A DNA stretch of 64,000 nt, taken from positions 138,840,529 through 138,904,528 of the forward strand of contig CM043964.1 of assembly GCA_014529385.2 (NCBI GenBank), written 5' to 3'. A model generated the notes under the pieces. That model was not told the DNA's origin. It made no database searches and saw only the letters and a list, made by a program, of their open reading frames with translations. Below are positions 11,497-22,979 of the stretch, one piece after another. A program made the translations under genes and the position numbers. Positions within the stretch are counted from its first letter, which is position 1. Every line of letters starts with the position of its first letter. This DNA is from Adiantum capillus-veneris. Its lineage: Eukaryota; Streptophyta; Polypodiopsida; Polypodiales; Pteridaceae.

Positions 11497-11723
11497 GTTT
11501 TTATACTTTGAACCTGGACACATTTTTTTAAAGTCACTTATAATAAAAGTGGGAAAACCCAAAACTCACTTATTGAGTTTTCCCCGAAAACGTGAGCTCT
11601 CTCTCTCTCCCTGCTTCAATGCCTAGCGCTTTCTCTCTGCTGCACTCCGACTCCTGCTTCTTGTCCCAATCCTGCACTGCATCGCGACGCGCACCTACCG
11701 GTACCTTCTGCTTCGCGCTTTCA
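11497..11723 (+). repeat. Copia 3' LTR, right part
   Basis: Resumes at the second target copy and matches the 5' LTR to its end, with tttca before the flanking cctca. It lacks about 15 bp of the inverted repeat present in the 5' LTR. Confidence 0.9.
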
Positions 11724-11728
11724 CCTCA

Positions 11729-12905
11729 CTTATCATCACTCTTCTTGCTAGCATACATAATAGCATAGTAATGAAGATGGAGAAGATGGCAAGCTTAAGC
11801 ATTGAAGCATGGCTCTTGGTTGGATTTGCACTCCATAGCCAAGAGTCTTGGTGTAGGCTCTCAACTTCTCAACAAGCTTGGAGAAGGAGATGGAGTTCTT
11901 GCACTTTCACCAAGTGAGAATGTGTGAAAAATGAGTGTGTGAGAGGGTATACCCTTGCTTGCCTTGGCTGACCCCTCGTTGTAGCTCAAGCTTGAAGCTC
12001 ATTGGACCCCTCTAAGCCTACCCAATCACATGCATAATGCATTTCGGACAAGTGTCCTACTTACCTCTTTGAGAGAGAGAACTTGAAAATATCTAAATAT
12101 TTGTTGAATTGAACTAGAAGCTCATTGGACTCCTCTTTTTTTTAGCCCAACCAATAGGATTCAAGCACACCATGTGGCTAAGCATAGGGAGAGCCTGATG
12201 TGTGTCTATGTGTCTATGTGCCCCTTGAGAAAGGGGGTGCCCTTTGGGTGAGTGGGAGGTTCAGATTCCCCTAACTTTGGGGCTTTCCCCCTCCTTTGTA
12301 GGGTCTCTTTTTTACTCAAGCACCTTACCCCCCATGCATGGGAAGCTTCTCAAGCATCTTCCTCACCAAGCATGACAAGCACTTCAAGCACCTTAGTCAG
12401 CAAGCACGACAAGCACCTCAAGCACCTTACTCATCAAGCATGACAAGCACCTCAAGCACCTTAGTCACCAAGCATGATAAGCACCTCAAGCTTGGGCCGG
12501 GTTCCCACCTCAAGCACAGCCCTAGCTTGCCTAAGGTCTTAAGGACTTTTAACACCAACCTTTGGAGGTCTTTAATGAAGCTAACCCTAAGGTCTTTTAA
12601 GCTCCATTAGATGCACGTTGATCTTTTATAGACTGCCTCTTTTGGGACCCTTATTGAGATGTAACCATGTCTCCTCTTGGTCCCTTGCTGAGATAAGTTT
12701 AGAAGCACTTATTACACATTGCTCTTTGGTAGACAATCTGCTTTCGGACCTCTATTGAGATACAATCATCTCTCCTTTTGGACCCTTGCTGAGATAGGTC
12801 TAGAAGCGCATGTCTCTATTCTAACTCTTGTTGCCGTATTCTCCCACGTTAAATGATCAATTTAATATGAAAAAATCATTTGGGTTAGCTAGATATTAGA
12901 TTTTA
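11729..12905. repeat. Unassigned spacer with two tandem duplications
   Basis: At 12340-12490 a unit of about 33 bp (caagcatgacaagcacctca, then agcaccttagtcac) is repeated four times. At about 12628-12815 a unit of roughly 110 bp appears twice (gaccc.tattgagat..aa.cat.tctcc, then cccttgctgagata). No gene seen. Confidence 0.6.
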
Positions 12906-13284
12906 TGACACAGGCCGTACGGATCTCCGCCTTTTCCACTGACATGCTGACGTGGCAGTGTACGGACGCCTGTAATGCGCGTTGGCTGATTTTGGCCGGT
13001 AGATTTTGAGCAAAGCTTTTGGGAATAGTTGCTTTTGAGTTTAAACTTTTGGGGCTCCACTTTTGGGGAACCCCTTGTAACAATAAATAAGTCCTTTCGG
13101 CTTCATTACCTAGAGCATCTGAACGCAGAGTCTGAGTGTCAGAGTTTTGTACTTTGCGCACAGATTAATATAAAAAGAAATACCGAAAGGGGTGCCAGTA
13201 TTTGGGGCCAATACCTCTTGGCACGGAACTTCGCCGGGCCGTGTCGTCTTTTGTGAACTGTTTTAAAGTGAATCCACTGTGTCG
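12906..13284 (+). repeat. LTR-like block related to the 1-2546 family
   Basis: Starts tgacacag and ends ctgtgtcg, near-perfect inverted ends. It holds the core aaagaaataccgaaagggg followed by ttggggccaatac and a gg.acttcgcc motif, shared with both LTRs of the first element (about 160-236 and 2351-2431). The downstream gag remnant supports a 5' LTR role. No matching 3' LTR was found. Confidence 0.6.
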
Positions 13285-14117
13285 CGGTAGAATCTAGACT
13301 TGGGGTTGTCCAAGTTTGTTACAGATAACCTCATTTTGAGTAATTTTGATGACTAATTGCATGTTTTTCTTCTCGTATGTGTTTGCAGGTGAAATTTAAT
13401 TTGCTTCTTTGATTTTCAATAAAATTCAGCAATCCAACAGACGGAATTGCTGAAAATTGAAAGTTTTTTGGTAAATTCTACTGATTTTTGATGGAAATCG
13501 GAGACTTACTTGTCAATTGCTGGTTTTAGATTAAAATTCAGCATATTGTATCCTTTCAAATCTATCTCTGTAATGTCCTTCTCTGTGCGAAGCGCAGAGA
13601 GAGAGAGAGAGCGACTCACCTCCTTTCTGGTAGCGTTGAGGCTGCAGAGGAGTAACATGAGGAGAGAGAATTCATGCGCTAATTGTTTGTCCGAGCGCTG
13701 GCTGTCCAACGTGGCTCCAAGCTGGCGTTCACGCTGATCGCACGAGAGTTGGATTTTTCCCCATGCGGCAGTGTTTTTCGAATTCAGCCCTCGTTACTTT
13801 TGCACGCAGTAAATTTTGTTTTTTTGCAAATCATTAAAATCACTTATAGAAAGTGAGTTTTCTTGCAAAGAAACTCATTATTCAGCCCTCTGCTTCTCTC
13901 TACCGCTCCTCCCTCTCACCCGCTCATGCTCTTGCGCTTCTGCCATCAGCTGCTCGTCTCTAGACGCTCACGCCGATGCGTAGAGCTCTTCATAGTACAA
14001 CTTTTTGCGATCGAAAAGTGGAGAATAGGTCCGTTTTACTATGAAATTTTCAATTTTTCACCGAATTTCACCATGGATTCCTCCAGCTTCAATGTATAGC
14101 GTGACGACACGCTAGGT

Positions 14118-15126
14118 ATGGTCACGCTAGGTAACATTCATAATCTTTTTACATGGATTACAGGCACTTTCCGGAGCCTTGATCAACGAATCTCCGCTCT
14201 GGAAAACGGGAAAGTTCAGACAAACATTCTCTTGGCCTCTCTCGAAGGGGCCGTGCAAGGGCTTAAATTCCCGACTTACCGCTTTGGAAAATACAGCTCA
14301 GTCGACGATTGCCCGTATTTCCGAGGGCGAAACCCATCTCCAGCAATTGCAGATGCAGGTTGCTGCTTTTGGGCGTTGACATGGTGGTCCTACTGCCACC
14401 ATTCCTTACAAAACCACTAATTTCTCAAGAGAAAAGAGAATGTACGGAATTGGCCATAAATAACTGGCTTCATCAGTGGACCACGTATTTTGATCTTCAT
14501 GGGGAGCATGACAAACGGAGGATTCAGACGATTGCTCTTTATTTGCACAGCAAGGCGCTTACGTGGTGGCATGATATGACAGAGAAGCTTACGACGCGCG
14601 CTGACTTCTGTGTGAAATTCAAGAACGATTTCGCCAAAATGGATCCTTTGAAAGCCTATGCCAAACTGCAGAATCTTTCAATGAAAGCTCTGTCTTTTGA
14701 TCAGTACACAACTGCTTTCAAAGAAGCACTCACCTTTTACAAGGTGGATTCTACGCATGTTGTGCACATGTACTTACTGGGATTACATGAAGATTACCGC
14801 TGGGCCTTGATCAAGGATAAAGCACCGACTTACGTCAAGGATGCAATGGCAAAGGCCAGGACGTTCCATTTGATAAATGGAGCGAACTATGAGAAGAAAA
14901 GAAGTTCAGACCATCAATCCGGTGAGGGCGCTTCGAGGAAGGACCACGATTCCAGCAAAGGTCCAAATCATCGTCGAGACCTTCTCAGGAGAAGAAGAAA
15001 GTAAAAAATGCTGCAATTGCTGAAGCAGTGAAGAAGGGTGCTTGCTTCGGATGTGGCCAGATAGGTCACCAAATCAAGGATTGCCCCAAGAAGAAGACCA
15101 AGAAACCGCAAGGTTGTCCTTCGGTT
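14118..15126 (+). pseudogene. gag: Ty3/gypsy-type gag, frameshifted
   Basis: The first part (LDQRISALENG, then SRLTALEN after a shift) has coiled-coil character. Two shifts, near 14265 and 14375, lead to the main frame at 14309-15004. That frame has the retrotransposon gag pattern (NNWLHQWTTYFDLHGEHDKR, ALYLHSKALTWWHDM, FKNDFAK). A further shift near 15000 reaches a CCHC knuckle, CFGCGQIGHQIKDC, at 15043-15084. The stop follows at about 15126. Four frames are needed for one protein, so it is inactive. Confidence 0.85.
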
Positions 15127-15199
15127 TAGATTCACGAGATCTCAGGTAACTTTGATGTTATTCAAGTTGAAATCCATCACTTAGCGCACAGTTCATGCA

Positions 15200-15343
15200 C
15201 TAATTATACTTTTAGCACCAAAGTGTTTAATAAGTTCGATCTTCTCCGTTTCCACGGGAAGATCAATGGTCGCGACGTGATCGTATTCCTTGATAATAGA
15301 AGCTCACACAATTTTGTGGATGCAAAATTGGTGCAGAAATAAG
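15200..15343 (+). pseudogene. Aspartic protease remnant
   Basis: A short frame reads FHGKINGRDVIVFLDNRSSH and then NFVD, resembling the retroelement protease motif (L.DSG.SHNF.D) but with DNR in place of DSG. The catalytic centre is therefore altered. It ends at a TAA near 15341. Confidence 0.6.
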
Positions 15344-15800
15344 TCACATGTGTATCCACTTACAACATCTATGGATCTAAGATCAAATTCCAACTACCAT
15401 GCAAGTGGATCGACTAAGTCACGTGTGTATCCACTTGGGACCTTCACACATTTCACCTGAATTTAATAACAATCAATGCAATATGCAATATACACCAGTG
15501 CTGGATCCAACATTCAATACCATGCAAGTGGATCAAACAAGTCATCTATGAATCCAAGATCCAATTCCATTTACCACGCGAGTGGATCAAGATCGATCCA
15601 CCACCTAAACAGCTTGACAACAATGCGATTTGAAATATACACCGGTGCAGGTCATGCCATGTCACCACGTTGTGACAGATGGATCCAACATTCAATACCA
15701 TGCAAGTGGATGTCATTTATGGATCCAAGATCGGATTCCACTTACCATGCAAGGGGCTCAAACAAGTCATGTGGATCCATTACACATATCCACTTGAAAG
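15344..15800 (+). repeat. Dispersed direct repeats around catgcaagtggat
   Basis: accatgcaagtggatc or close variants occur near 15398, 15518, 15576, 15697 and 15750. They alternate with ggatccaagatc.aattcca and agtca..tgtg.atcca. Spacing is irregular (60-120 bp). No protein signal. Confidence 0.6.
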
Positions 15801-16399
15801 TAATGGCATTCAATGCAATATGCATTATTCACCAAGAATTGATCAGGACTGTTCCTAACTGGGCTCTCGTATGGCTCTTACATTCAACAATTGACCATGG
15901 TCATCTTTTCAAACCCTAGCATTTGACTAACATGATTTATCCATAGCTTTTGATTTTCTTTGAATTTCTTCAATTGCAACATTTGGTTTGAGGAGTTGAC
16001 CTCGATTGTCATTGCGCTAAGCTAAGATGTTAAAGACGTTAATTTCTTTTGCATCCATGGGATGTACATAGGCCTTAGCATTTCAAATGACCATACCATT
16101 TCATTGGGCTAGAACTTTGGGCCTTTGAGAGGGTCATCAGCTGTTTGCAACGCTTTCAACAACTGGTTTGTAAGGTTACATTTAGATACATCTTTATTTT
16201 CTGGTTTCACGTTCGCATATATGATATGGGACGAGATCATTTATGAGTAAACGTGTATCCCTGAGAAATCTAGAGCCTGCCTCTTGGTCTGTATTTGTTT
16301 TTTTGGGGGGGGGGGGTTTCAGCAGGGAAGTTCAGAGAATTTATCTGCGTTTTTCCTAGGTTCTGTGCACGCCTCTGATATCTCAAGTTTTGGCTGCAG
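15801..16399 (+). other. Spacer, probably thioredoxin intron 1 or a 5' truncation
   Basis: Contains a 12-G homopolymer at 16305-16316 and ends with a good acceptor, ttttggctgcag. No first thioredoxin exon was found here or further left in the window. Confidence 0.45.
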
Positions 16400-16759
16400 G
16401 TTGTAGTGGACTTTACAGCTTCTTGGTGTGGACCATGCAAGTTCATTGCTCCAGTTTTTGCTGAGTTGTCTGAGAAGTATCCCAACCTTGTCTTCTTAAA
16501 AGTTGACGTAGATGAGATGAATGTAAGTTGTCGTTGAGTTTTGCCTTCCAAATAAAAGGTCTGCATTTAGCTGTTAAAATTCTACTCGCAACTCATTCTT
16601 GTTTAGGCAATCAGCACTGCGTATGAGGTTCGAGCTATGCCCACCTTCTTATTCATTGAGAAAGGCGTTGTCATTGATAAGATTATTGGAGCGAACAAAG
16701 GTGAGCTCGAAGCTAAGGTTCGCCAATACTCTGAGATATGTGCTGCTGTGGCTGCTTGA
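16400..16759 (+). CDS. TRX: Thioredoxin, h-type-like, exons 2 and 3
   Basis: Disulfide reductase of the thioredoxin fold. Exon 2 (16400-16522, 41 codons) starts [14 protein letters not shown] with the WCGPC redox site at 16424-16438 and ends KVDVDEMN. The intron (16523-16606) has gtaagt and tttag borders. Exon 3 (16607-16759, 51 codons) holds the cis-Pro motif AMPTFLF and IIGANKGEL and ends AAVAA-stop. All key residues are intact and the frame is clean. About 30-35 N-terminal residues of a normal plant Trx h are missing; they should sit on exon 1, which I did not find within 16 kb upstream. Either intron 1 is very long and filled with retroelement remnants, or this is a 5'-truncated copy. The h type is inferred from sequence; no transit peptide can be judged. 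Confidence 0.88.
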
Positions 16760-17010
16760 TAGCTGATTCACGCCCTGACAGAAGAGCAACAGTAATTTTA
16801 TACACTACTAGTCTTTCATAGTTTGGTGTCTTTGTCATTTTAGACAAAGCCAGTGTTTAGTATTTTCTGGCAATGATTTTCTTGGTGCCCTTTTTGTATA
16901 TGAAGCTTATCGATTTTTGATGTGGTGAAGAGTTATCATGTGGTACTCAGTTAAGCGTGATAACAAACTTCCTAATTCAATGCTAGAGCTTTGTAATTAA
17001 TGTCTGGAAT
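16760..17010 (+). other. Probable thioredoxin 3' UTR
   Basis: AT-rich sequence after the stop, without repeats or ORFs and with aattaatata-type signals near 17002-17016. The poly(A) site is not determined. Confidence 0.4.
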
Positions 17011-17224
17011 TAATATAGTGATGATGGGGTGTTTTTGGCCAAAATGTAGCTTTTTTTGGTTCTCCATTTTTTTGATCGCCGCCTATCAGTGCAGGGCAAT
17101 TGTATCTTTTGTTCTTACAAGGGTTTTGATATGCCCATAAGAATAAGAAGTGACCAGCGATCAATTCAGAGATGGTAGTAAGAGACAAATGTAGATTGTA
17201 GTCATCAAGTTGGAACAAATGGTT

Positions 17225-17352
17225 GTTTACATTGAATTTGCTGCAATATACAGTCCTTGCTTACATTGCTTACACCAAAATATTGCAATATGAAGTCCTT
17301 GCTTTCATTGCTTACAACAAATGTACTGCAATATGCAGCCCTTGCTTACACA
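17225..17352 (+). repeat. Three tandem copies of a 50-60 bp unit
   Basis: Unit: tgctgcaatat.cagtcctt, then gctta.attgcttaca. Copies start near 17239, 17281 and 17329 and differ by point changes. Confidence 0.65.
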
Positions 17353-17769
17353 AGTTTGCTTCACCAGTTAAGTAGTATCAACAGTGTAAGTGTGTTTTGA
17401 TGTGGGTTTGTACAATTTCTGAGCTCTTAATGGGTATTTGTTTCGCTGGTTAGGGAGCAAGGTGAGATATAAAAGTAATGGTGACATATGCCTTTGAAAA
17501 TATGCACTTAGATTATTCCAACTTGCCACTGTAGTACAAACCATGTAATTCTGCCTATTATAATCAAATATGATAGGCAACCGTAACCTAGATTGCAACT
17601 AGATTTATTGAGATTAATGTGAAGGGTGAGATTATGCATAGCTGTAGTATCTTAGTTTTGTCTACTTTTTATCTGATTGTTCTGGTTCCAGCATTATTTA
17701 ACAGCCAAATAGCATCAAAGATGATTCATGACTCGCGTTATACTGTTCGTTTGGAGTGGGTGGGGCGGG

Positions 17770-17771
<2 letters not shown>

Positions 17772-17812
<41 letters not shown>
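17772..17812 (+). repeat. (GA)n microsatellite
   Basis: About 40 bp of uninterrupted ga dinucleotides. Confidence 0.95.
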
Positions 17813-17814
<2 letters not shown>

Positions 17815-17995
17815 GTGAATGCATACATGCACAAAACCTCACACAAACAGAGAGGCCAAATCTATAGCGGGCTTCAATTACATAGCGTGTCTCCAATCCA
17901 ACCTTGAAGAGAGTGTTGGCAGCTCAGTCGGTGTAGTTAACCTTGGCACGAGAAGGGTAGTCCAGCCAGCAGGGCCGCCCACTGTGTAGACAGTA

Positions 17996-18094
17996 GCAAA
18001 TGACAGCGGCACACAAAGACAGGAAAGAAATGGAGAGCAGAGAGAGCAGCAGCAAATGACAGCGGCACACAAGACAGGAAAGAAATGGAGGGCG
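17996..18094 (+). repeat. Tandem duplication of about 56 bp
   Basis: gcaaatgacagcggcacaca then agacaggaaagaaatggag occurs at 17996-18036 and again at 18052-18092, separated by a gagagcag run. Confidence 0.75.
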
Positions 18095-18650
18095 CCATTG
18101 TCGCCATAGCCCCCAAGAAATGCTTACAATAAACACATACAGCTGAAGAAGGCTTAATTAATAATTAATTAGATTAAGGTTCCACAATAAACTGGTCTCT
18201 CTCTCTCTCTGAAAGTGGTAGACAGGGCGTAGTACGTACCGAAAGAAGGCAGCGGGCCTGTAGGAACTTGGTACCTTAATGCGAGAACCAGCGGCCACGT
18301 GGTGCTGAGGTACTTTGCAAGAAGAAAGAAGCTGCAGACTGCAGTGGTCTGCAAAGTGACCTCATCACCACGTGGTGGCCAGCTCCCACAGAATGAAAAT
18401 GCAGTTGGTAACTGCACTGCATTGCCTCCTCCGTCGTCCTCCTTGCTTGCGTTTTTTTATAGGCGCACTCATGCAGTTGTTGGGTGGTTGGCAACGGCCT
18501 CTAAGGACTCTCTTGAGCCTCCAGCGTCTTCACACACATCCGGCCCACCTCTCGAAGTAAACACAATGCATAACCTATATCACATGGAAAATTTTCGATG
18601 TTAGTTGACTATAAACAAAGGTTTTATGCATTAAAATAATTTGTCCCCAA
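18095..18650. other. Unassigned spacer
   Basis: No gene recognised. Contains a short (CT)n run near 18197-18211. Confidence 0.4.
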
Positions 18651-18935
18651 AGAGCTGATTTAACGGTAAGGCTTTGGCCTCTCAACCTCCGAATTATGGG
18701 TTCAAATCCCTTGTTGGTTCACGTTGCTAGGGCTCCTGCCCTTGGACACTCGAGTGAGTCGTCCTCCCACCTAAGGAGGAGGTTCCTAGCTGGTTGCTAC
18801 GAGTTCTCTCCGTCGTTCCTAGCCTGTGGTGCATCAATTTGGTGGCCATGGTGATCCCTACGTGTGGCTCTTGCCCCATGGTACGCGGCCCTCGTCGGAA
18901 CATGTAACATGACTAACAATTGGAAGGGATAAGAA
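18651..18935 (+). mobile_element. tRNA-derived SINE candidate
   Basis: An A-box-like gctgatttaacggtaagg lies at 18654-18671 and a perfect B box, ggttcaaatcc, at 18699-18709, spaced as in a tRNA head. The acceptor and T stems do not fold properly, so it is not a working tRNA. About 225 bp of GC-richer body follows (with cctcccacctaaggaggagg). A 17-C homopolymer (18936-18952) ends it. Target-site copies were not identified, so the ends are approximate. Confidence 0.55.
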
Positions 18936-18952
18936 CCCCCCCCCCCCCCCCC

Positions 18953-21861
18953 TTGTGGGCCCTCTGCTATCTCTATCTCGAAAAAAATATATTTGCTATG
19001 TCAAAAAAACAAAAATATATTTGTAGGTGGGATTACACTAAATCTAGGTTACTTTTGCACATTGATCTAGCATCTTTCATTCCCAATTGTTCATCCCAAA
19101 CAAAAGGGCCAACTTCTCGATGGCAACCACTCTCATTTCGTAAGTTAAATAACATAACTTATGCGATGTCCACGTTGCCTTGGAGCGCATTCACATGTAG
19201 GGGGTGCTACTCCCGCCTCACATGTGTCATCAATGTTGCCTACCTTGCTCAGCTCTGACGTTTTTGACAAAGTTGGAGACTACCCCAGCGTGTGAGAAGA
19301 AGATGACGAGAGGGCCGGCTGTACAGTGAAGAAGTGGATGAACTTGCTTACATGTGCCCTACCTTCGCCAAAGCTGTGTTGAAAGTGCCCTTCACTACTT
19401 GCGATGCACCAAGGTAACTCATCGCTTGTTCACATTGTGCGTGAGGGGATATAAATCTCCCAATGATTATCTTCCCTCCTATTCCCACTAGTAACTACAC
19501 AAAAACACGTGCGACAAGCTTTGATGCTTGTGGCTATGCCATTTGGCTTCTATTTTGTGGAGACCGCGGTCTAGCTCAACTCTTATGCCTACAATTTTAG
19601 GGTGGGTTCATATTGTGGTTAGGAATATGCTTGGAATTTTGCTTAGATGTCCTCATTTGATTTGCTAAAAAGTGTACTATTATTGGGGCTTGAGTGTGTG
19701 TGTTCTAAAAAGTCCTCAAAATTAACTTTTTCAAATAGAGCATTGAGGCAAAACCAAAAAAATATCAATAGTGGTATCATCTAATCCATCTTTTCATGAG
19801 AAATTCAATGCACTCTTCATGTTTCAAATATGACGATATGAAAAATCCCCCCCTATATTACTGCTTTTTTCTTAGGTGGCCTCCCATTGGCCCCTTTACC
19901 CTGGAGGTACATAACTTGCCTCCACCTGCCCTTTCACACAAACCGGTGCAAGAGTCTTGTGTGCCTCACTTCCATCCAATAGATATCAAGGATTGATTGC
20001 TTGATATTTGCAAAACAGACAATAATGCTTGTTTTCAGGGGAGGGGGAAGTGTCCCACGTCCTCATGATGGATTGAGAAAGAGGAAAGATATCCAAAAGT
20101 TGCATGCCCGAAAGGACATTTCTCTAACACTGTCAATAGAACCATGCGTGAAAATCACGCTATTGGAATATTGACCCTTTTTCTCTCCCACTTCCTTTGG
20201 CTTATCTGAATTTACGGCTTACTATGTGCAACGTAGTATTCGATCAGTTACCTTGAGGAGGATGAGATTTTGACGTGTATGTATTGGACAACAACAAGAC
20301 AAAGTTTGCAAAGGCATGTTAAGATTTCCCCTGGAGTACCTCCTAGCGATGCGCGGTGGCTCCCCTTTCAGCCAATGTATCCTTGTCTATTGGGGTTGTC
20401 ATGGCTTGGGATGAGCATGACCTGAATCTGTAAATGATCGTTCTTGTTAACTTATTCTACTCATAATTGTGAGTTTTGAAAAAAAACGGTAAACATATAA
20501 GCCTCCTAAAGAAGTGTATCTTAACTTACACTTTTACCATTTAGATTTTCGAAAACTCTAGATCCGATCACCATTCCTACTAGTCATCTTTTTGGAGTCC
20601 TTCCTTGAGCTTGGAGCTGAGACACCACTTTTTATACTATAAATAAATAAAATGCATCACTAGATTTTTTTTTGGCCATAATAGCTTCCAAACTTGATGT
20701 ACTACTACATTGTAGCAAAAACAACAAAATCTCTAGTTTAGTCCCCTTGTACCAAGCATAGAGACTGCTTGAATGAGCTCTAATCAAAAGCCATGGTTGC
20801 TCATGCCCTACCTTTTTTTTAATAGCCATAGAATTAGTTGTTTTTAAAAAACTTTTCTCTTATTATATTGACCTATCATTGATGTTTCTCTGACTACAAT
20901 TATCCTTGCTACTAATACTCACCTTGTTAATATCATTTGGTCCTTTATGTCCATTTAAACACCAAAAAACCCGTCAAAAAGAATCAAAAGATGCCACTCT
21001 AGGAATGTTATAAACACAACTATGAACTGCATGAGTGGAAAAATGGGATCTCACAATGTAGCCTTTTCAATCCCTTTGAAAACTATTAATATATAGCCCA
21101 AATTGAGAGTTTCCAATTAGATTTGGACCCCAGCTACAAATTGACCATGTTTGTTGAATGAATTTAGAAAATTGAAGAGATTAATACTTTCAAGTAAAAC
21201 TAAGCCTAATTCTCATAAAATGAAAAATCCTACCAATGTCTTGCTGTTAGCTAAATTAGGTACTTGAAACTAGGAAGAAATTTTACACACTATAAAGTTC
21301 CATGTGGACACTCAAAACTGTCTTTGGATGGCATAGACACTACCACCAAATTCATCGGCATGAAAACATTTTCATAAATAGGCCATAATGCCAAATACAA
21401 ACATTTTTGTTAGGATCATGAGAATATGTTGAGAACTACAAAGGCTAGTTATGTAGCACTTTAAGAATATTGAGATGAGTTTTAGGGTGGAATACTGCAA
21501 ATTTATGAAAAATGCCAAGAAAATAACACATTTTTGAAGGTTCAAAAACTCTTTGTAAACACCTCTTTAAAGGTGGAGTCTATATTCCCAAAAATGCCAA
21601 GTTTCTTTATGGATTTAAAGCACTTCAAAACATAGTTTGCATCTTTATAATAGTTTTAGAAAGTTGCTCTCATAAGAGGACATAAAGGTTTCCCATTATC
21701 TATCTAGTGTTAGTCAGAAGACATAAAATGATCCGTGTAAACTGCTTAAGAAGCATAATTTTTTTTTAAAAACATGCTTAAAAGCTAGATTTCCTATTTG
21801 GACAAGTCTTAAAAGGATAATTTGTGCAAAATCAAATCTTGCTTCAATATTTGTGTACTAC
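18953..21861. other. 2.9 kb without recognisable features
   Basis: AT-rich, with only short random-looking ORFs. I see no domain, LTR or repeat in it that I can support. Confidence 0.5.
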
Positions 21862-21866
21862 TATAT

Positions 21867-22111
21867 TGTTGGAATTAGGGTTGAATGGAAACACACACAC
21901 ACACACACACACACACCTTGGAGAAGACGAAGGAAGCTCAAGGCACACAACCAAGAGTATACTACTTAGTATGCAATGGAAATATAAGATAGCCCTAGAG
22001 TGATGGACGTATATACAATGCAAGGGAGAAAAAACCTCTTAGTGAGGGAAAAAATGCCTCGGTGGTCCTAAGTGTGTTCACACATCTCACTACCACATGC
22101 ATATGGTAACA
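21867..22111 (-). repeat. Copia 3' LTR (minus orientation)
   Basis: 245 bp. Contains an (AC)n tract at 21890-21916 and about 130 bp that the partner LTR lacks. Confidence 0.88.
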
Positions 22112-22224
22112 AATCCCCCCTGGAGTGATGTGGTGAACGAGAGCTGACAAATAAAGTATAGGGAAGTGCCATGCCCCGAGGACATGATCAATCCACAAAG
22201 ATTTCTTACATTTGCACACTTTAT

Positions 22225-22720
22225 ATTCTTGTCCTTTCTTGACAAAATCGCGAGGCTGCACTACATAAACTTCCTCAAATATGTCACCATTCAAAGAAGC
22301 AGTAACAATGTCTGATTGATGCACATCCCAACCAAAATGAGCTGCAAATGCACATAAAAAATGCACAATAGTTTTACAAGTGGGAGCAAAAGTTTCTTCA
22401 TAATCTATGCCTTTTTGTTGTGTATAATCCTTTGCAACAAGTTGAGCCTTATAGATATCAATATCACCATCCAACTTGCGTTTTAACTCGCAAACCCACT
22501 TTGTACCAATGGCCTTTTTGCCAGGAGGCAAATCACATAAAGTCCATGTGTCATTTTTTATAAGTGCATCATATTCAGATTGCATGGGAGCCATCCAATT
22601 TTTTGAATTCTGTGCTTCATCAAAAGACAGAGGTTTCTCAACATCACATAAGCTATACATAGCCAAAGCATAACAATCTGATGCATAAGATGCATGGCGA
22701 GAACCTGAATGAGTACAACT
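22225..22720 (-). pseudogene. Copia reverse transcriptase, N-terminal part
   Basis: Reads NDTWTLCDLPPGKKAIGTKW, then VAKDYTQQKGIDYEETFAP and QSDIVTASLNGDIFEEVYV, the classic first half of copia RT. The frame then departs from RT before the YxDD motif. The segment continues into unrelated sequence and the 3' LTR. Inactive. Confidence 0.9.
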
Positions 22721-22979
22721 AGACAAAGGTGCATTCAATTGTCATGCAAAGTATACACCATCCATTTTTGCTTACCTCTAGCTTGCTCATTCTTAGCCCT
22801 TTCCTCATCAAGTGCATCATGTACATTTGATGAGCATCTACAACAACTGACATACATGTATCATGGACAAAAGGGTAACAAGTGCACTCTGCACTAAAAG
22901 CCCATTTTGCATCAACATTCGCATCACAATCTCCTTTCACAGAAGACTCAACAATAGTTGCATTTGTAGTGGAACCAGT

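Larger units (their letters stand above)
3195..11723 (+). mobile_element. Ty1/copia LTR retrotransposon, decayed, with nested hAT insertion
   Basis: The ends are defined by LTRs that start tgttgg and end in tca, and by the 5-bp target duplication cctca at 3190-3194 and 11724-11728. Protein order is gag, zinc knuckle, aspartic protease, GAG-pre-integrase, integrase, RT, RNase H, which is the copia order. Several frameshifts and stops break the frame, so this copy cannot make its own proteins. The 3' LTR is interrupted by a hAT transposon at 8144-11496, so the hAT insertion is the later event. Without that insert the element is about 5.2 kb. Confidence 0.95.
13285..15343 (+). mobile_element. 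Internal remnant of a gag-bearing LTR element
   Basis: Leader of about 800 bp, then gag and a protease scrap, then loss of similarity. A short (GA)n run is at about 13599-13612. RT, integrase and the 3' LTR are absent, so the element is truncated on the right. Confidence 0.65.

Noticed and set aside
11300-11562. NGTTGTGWNGTERTGT-type ORFs
   Set aside because: Translations of the hAT subterminal ggaacgg repeats.
18651-18722. A functional tRNA gene
   Set aside because: A and B boxes are present, but acceptor and T stems do not pair and no sensible cloverleaf forms.
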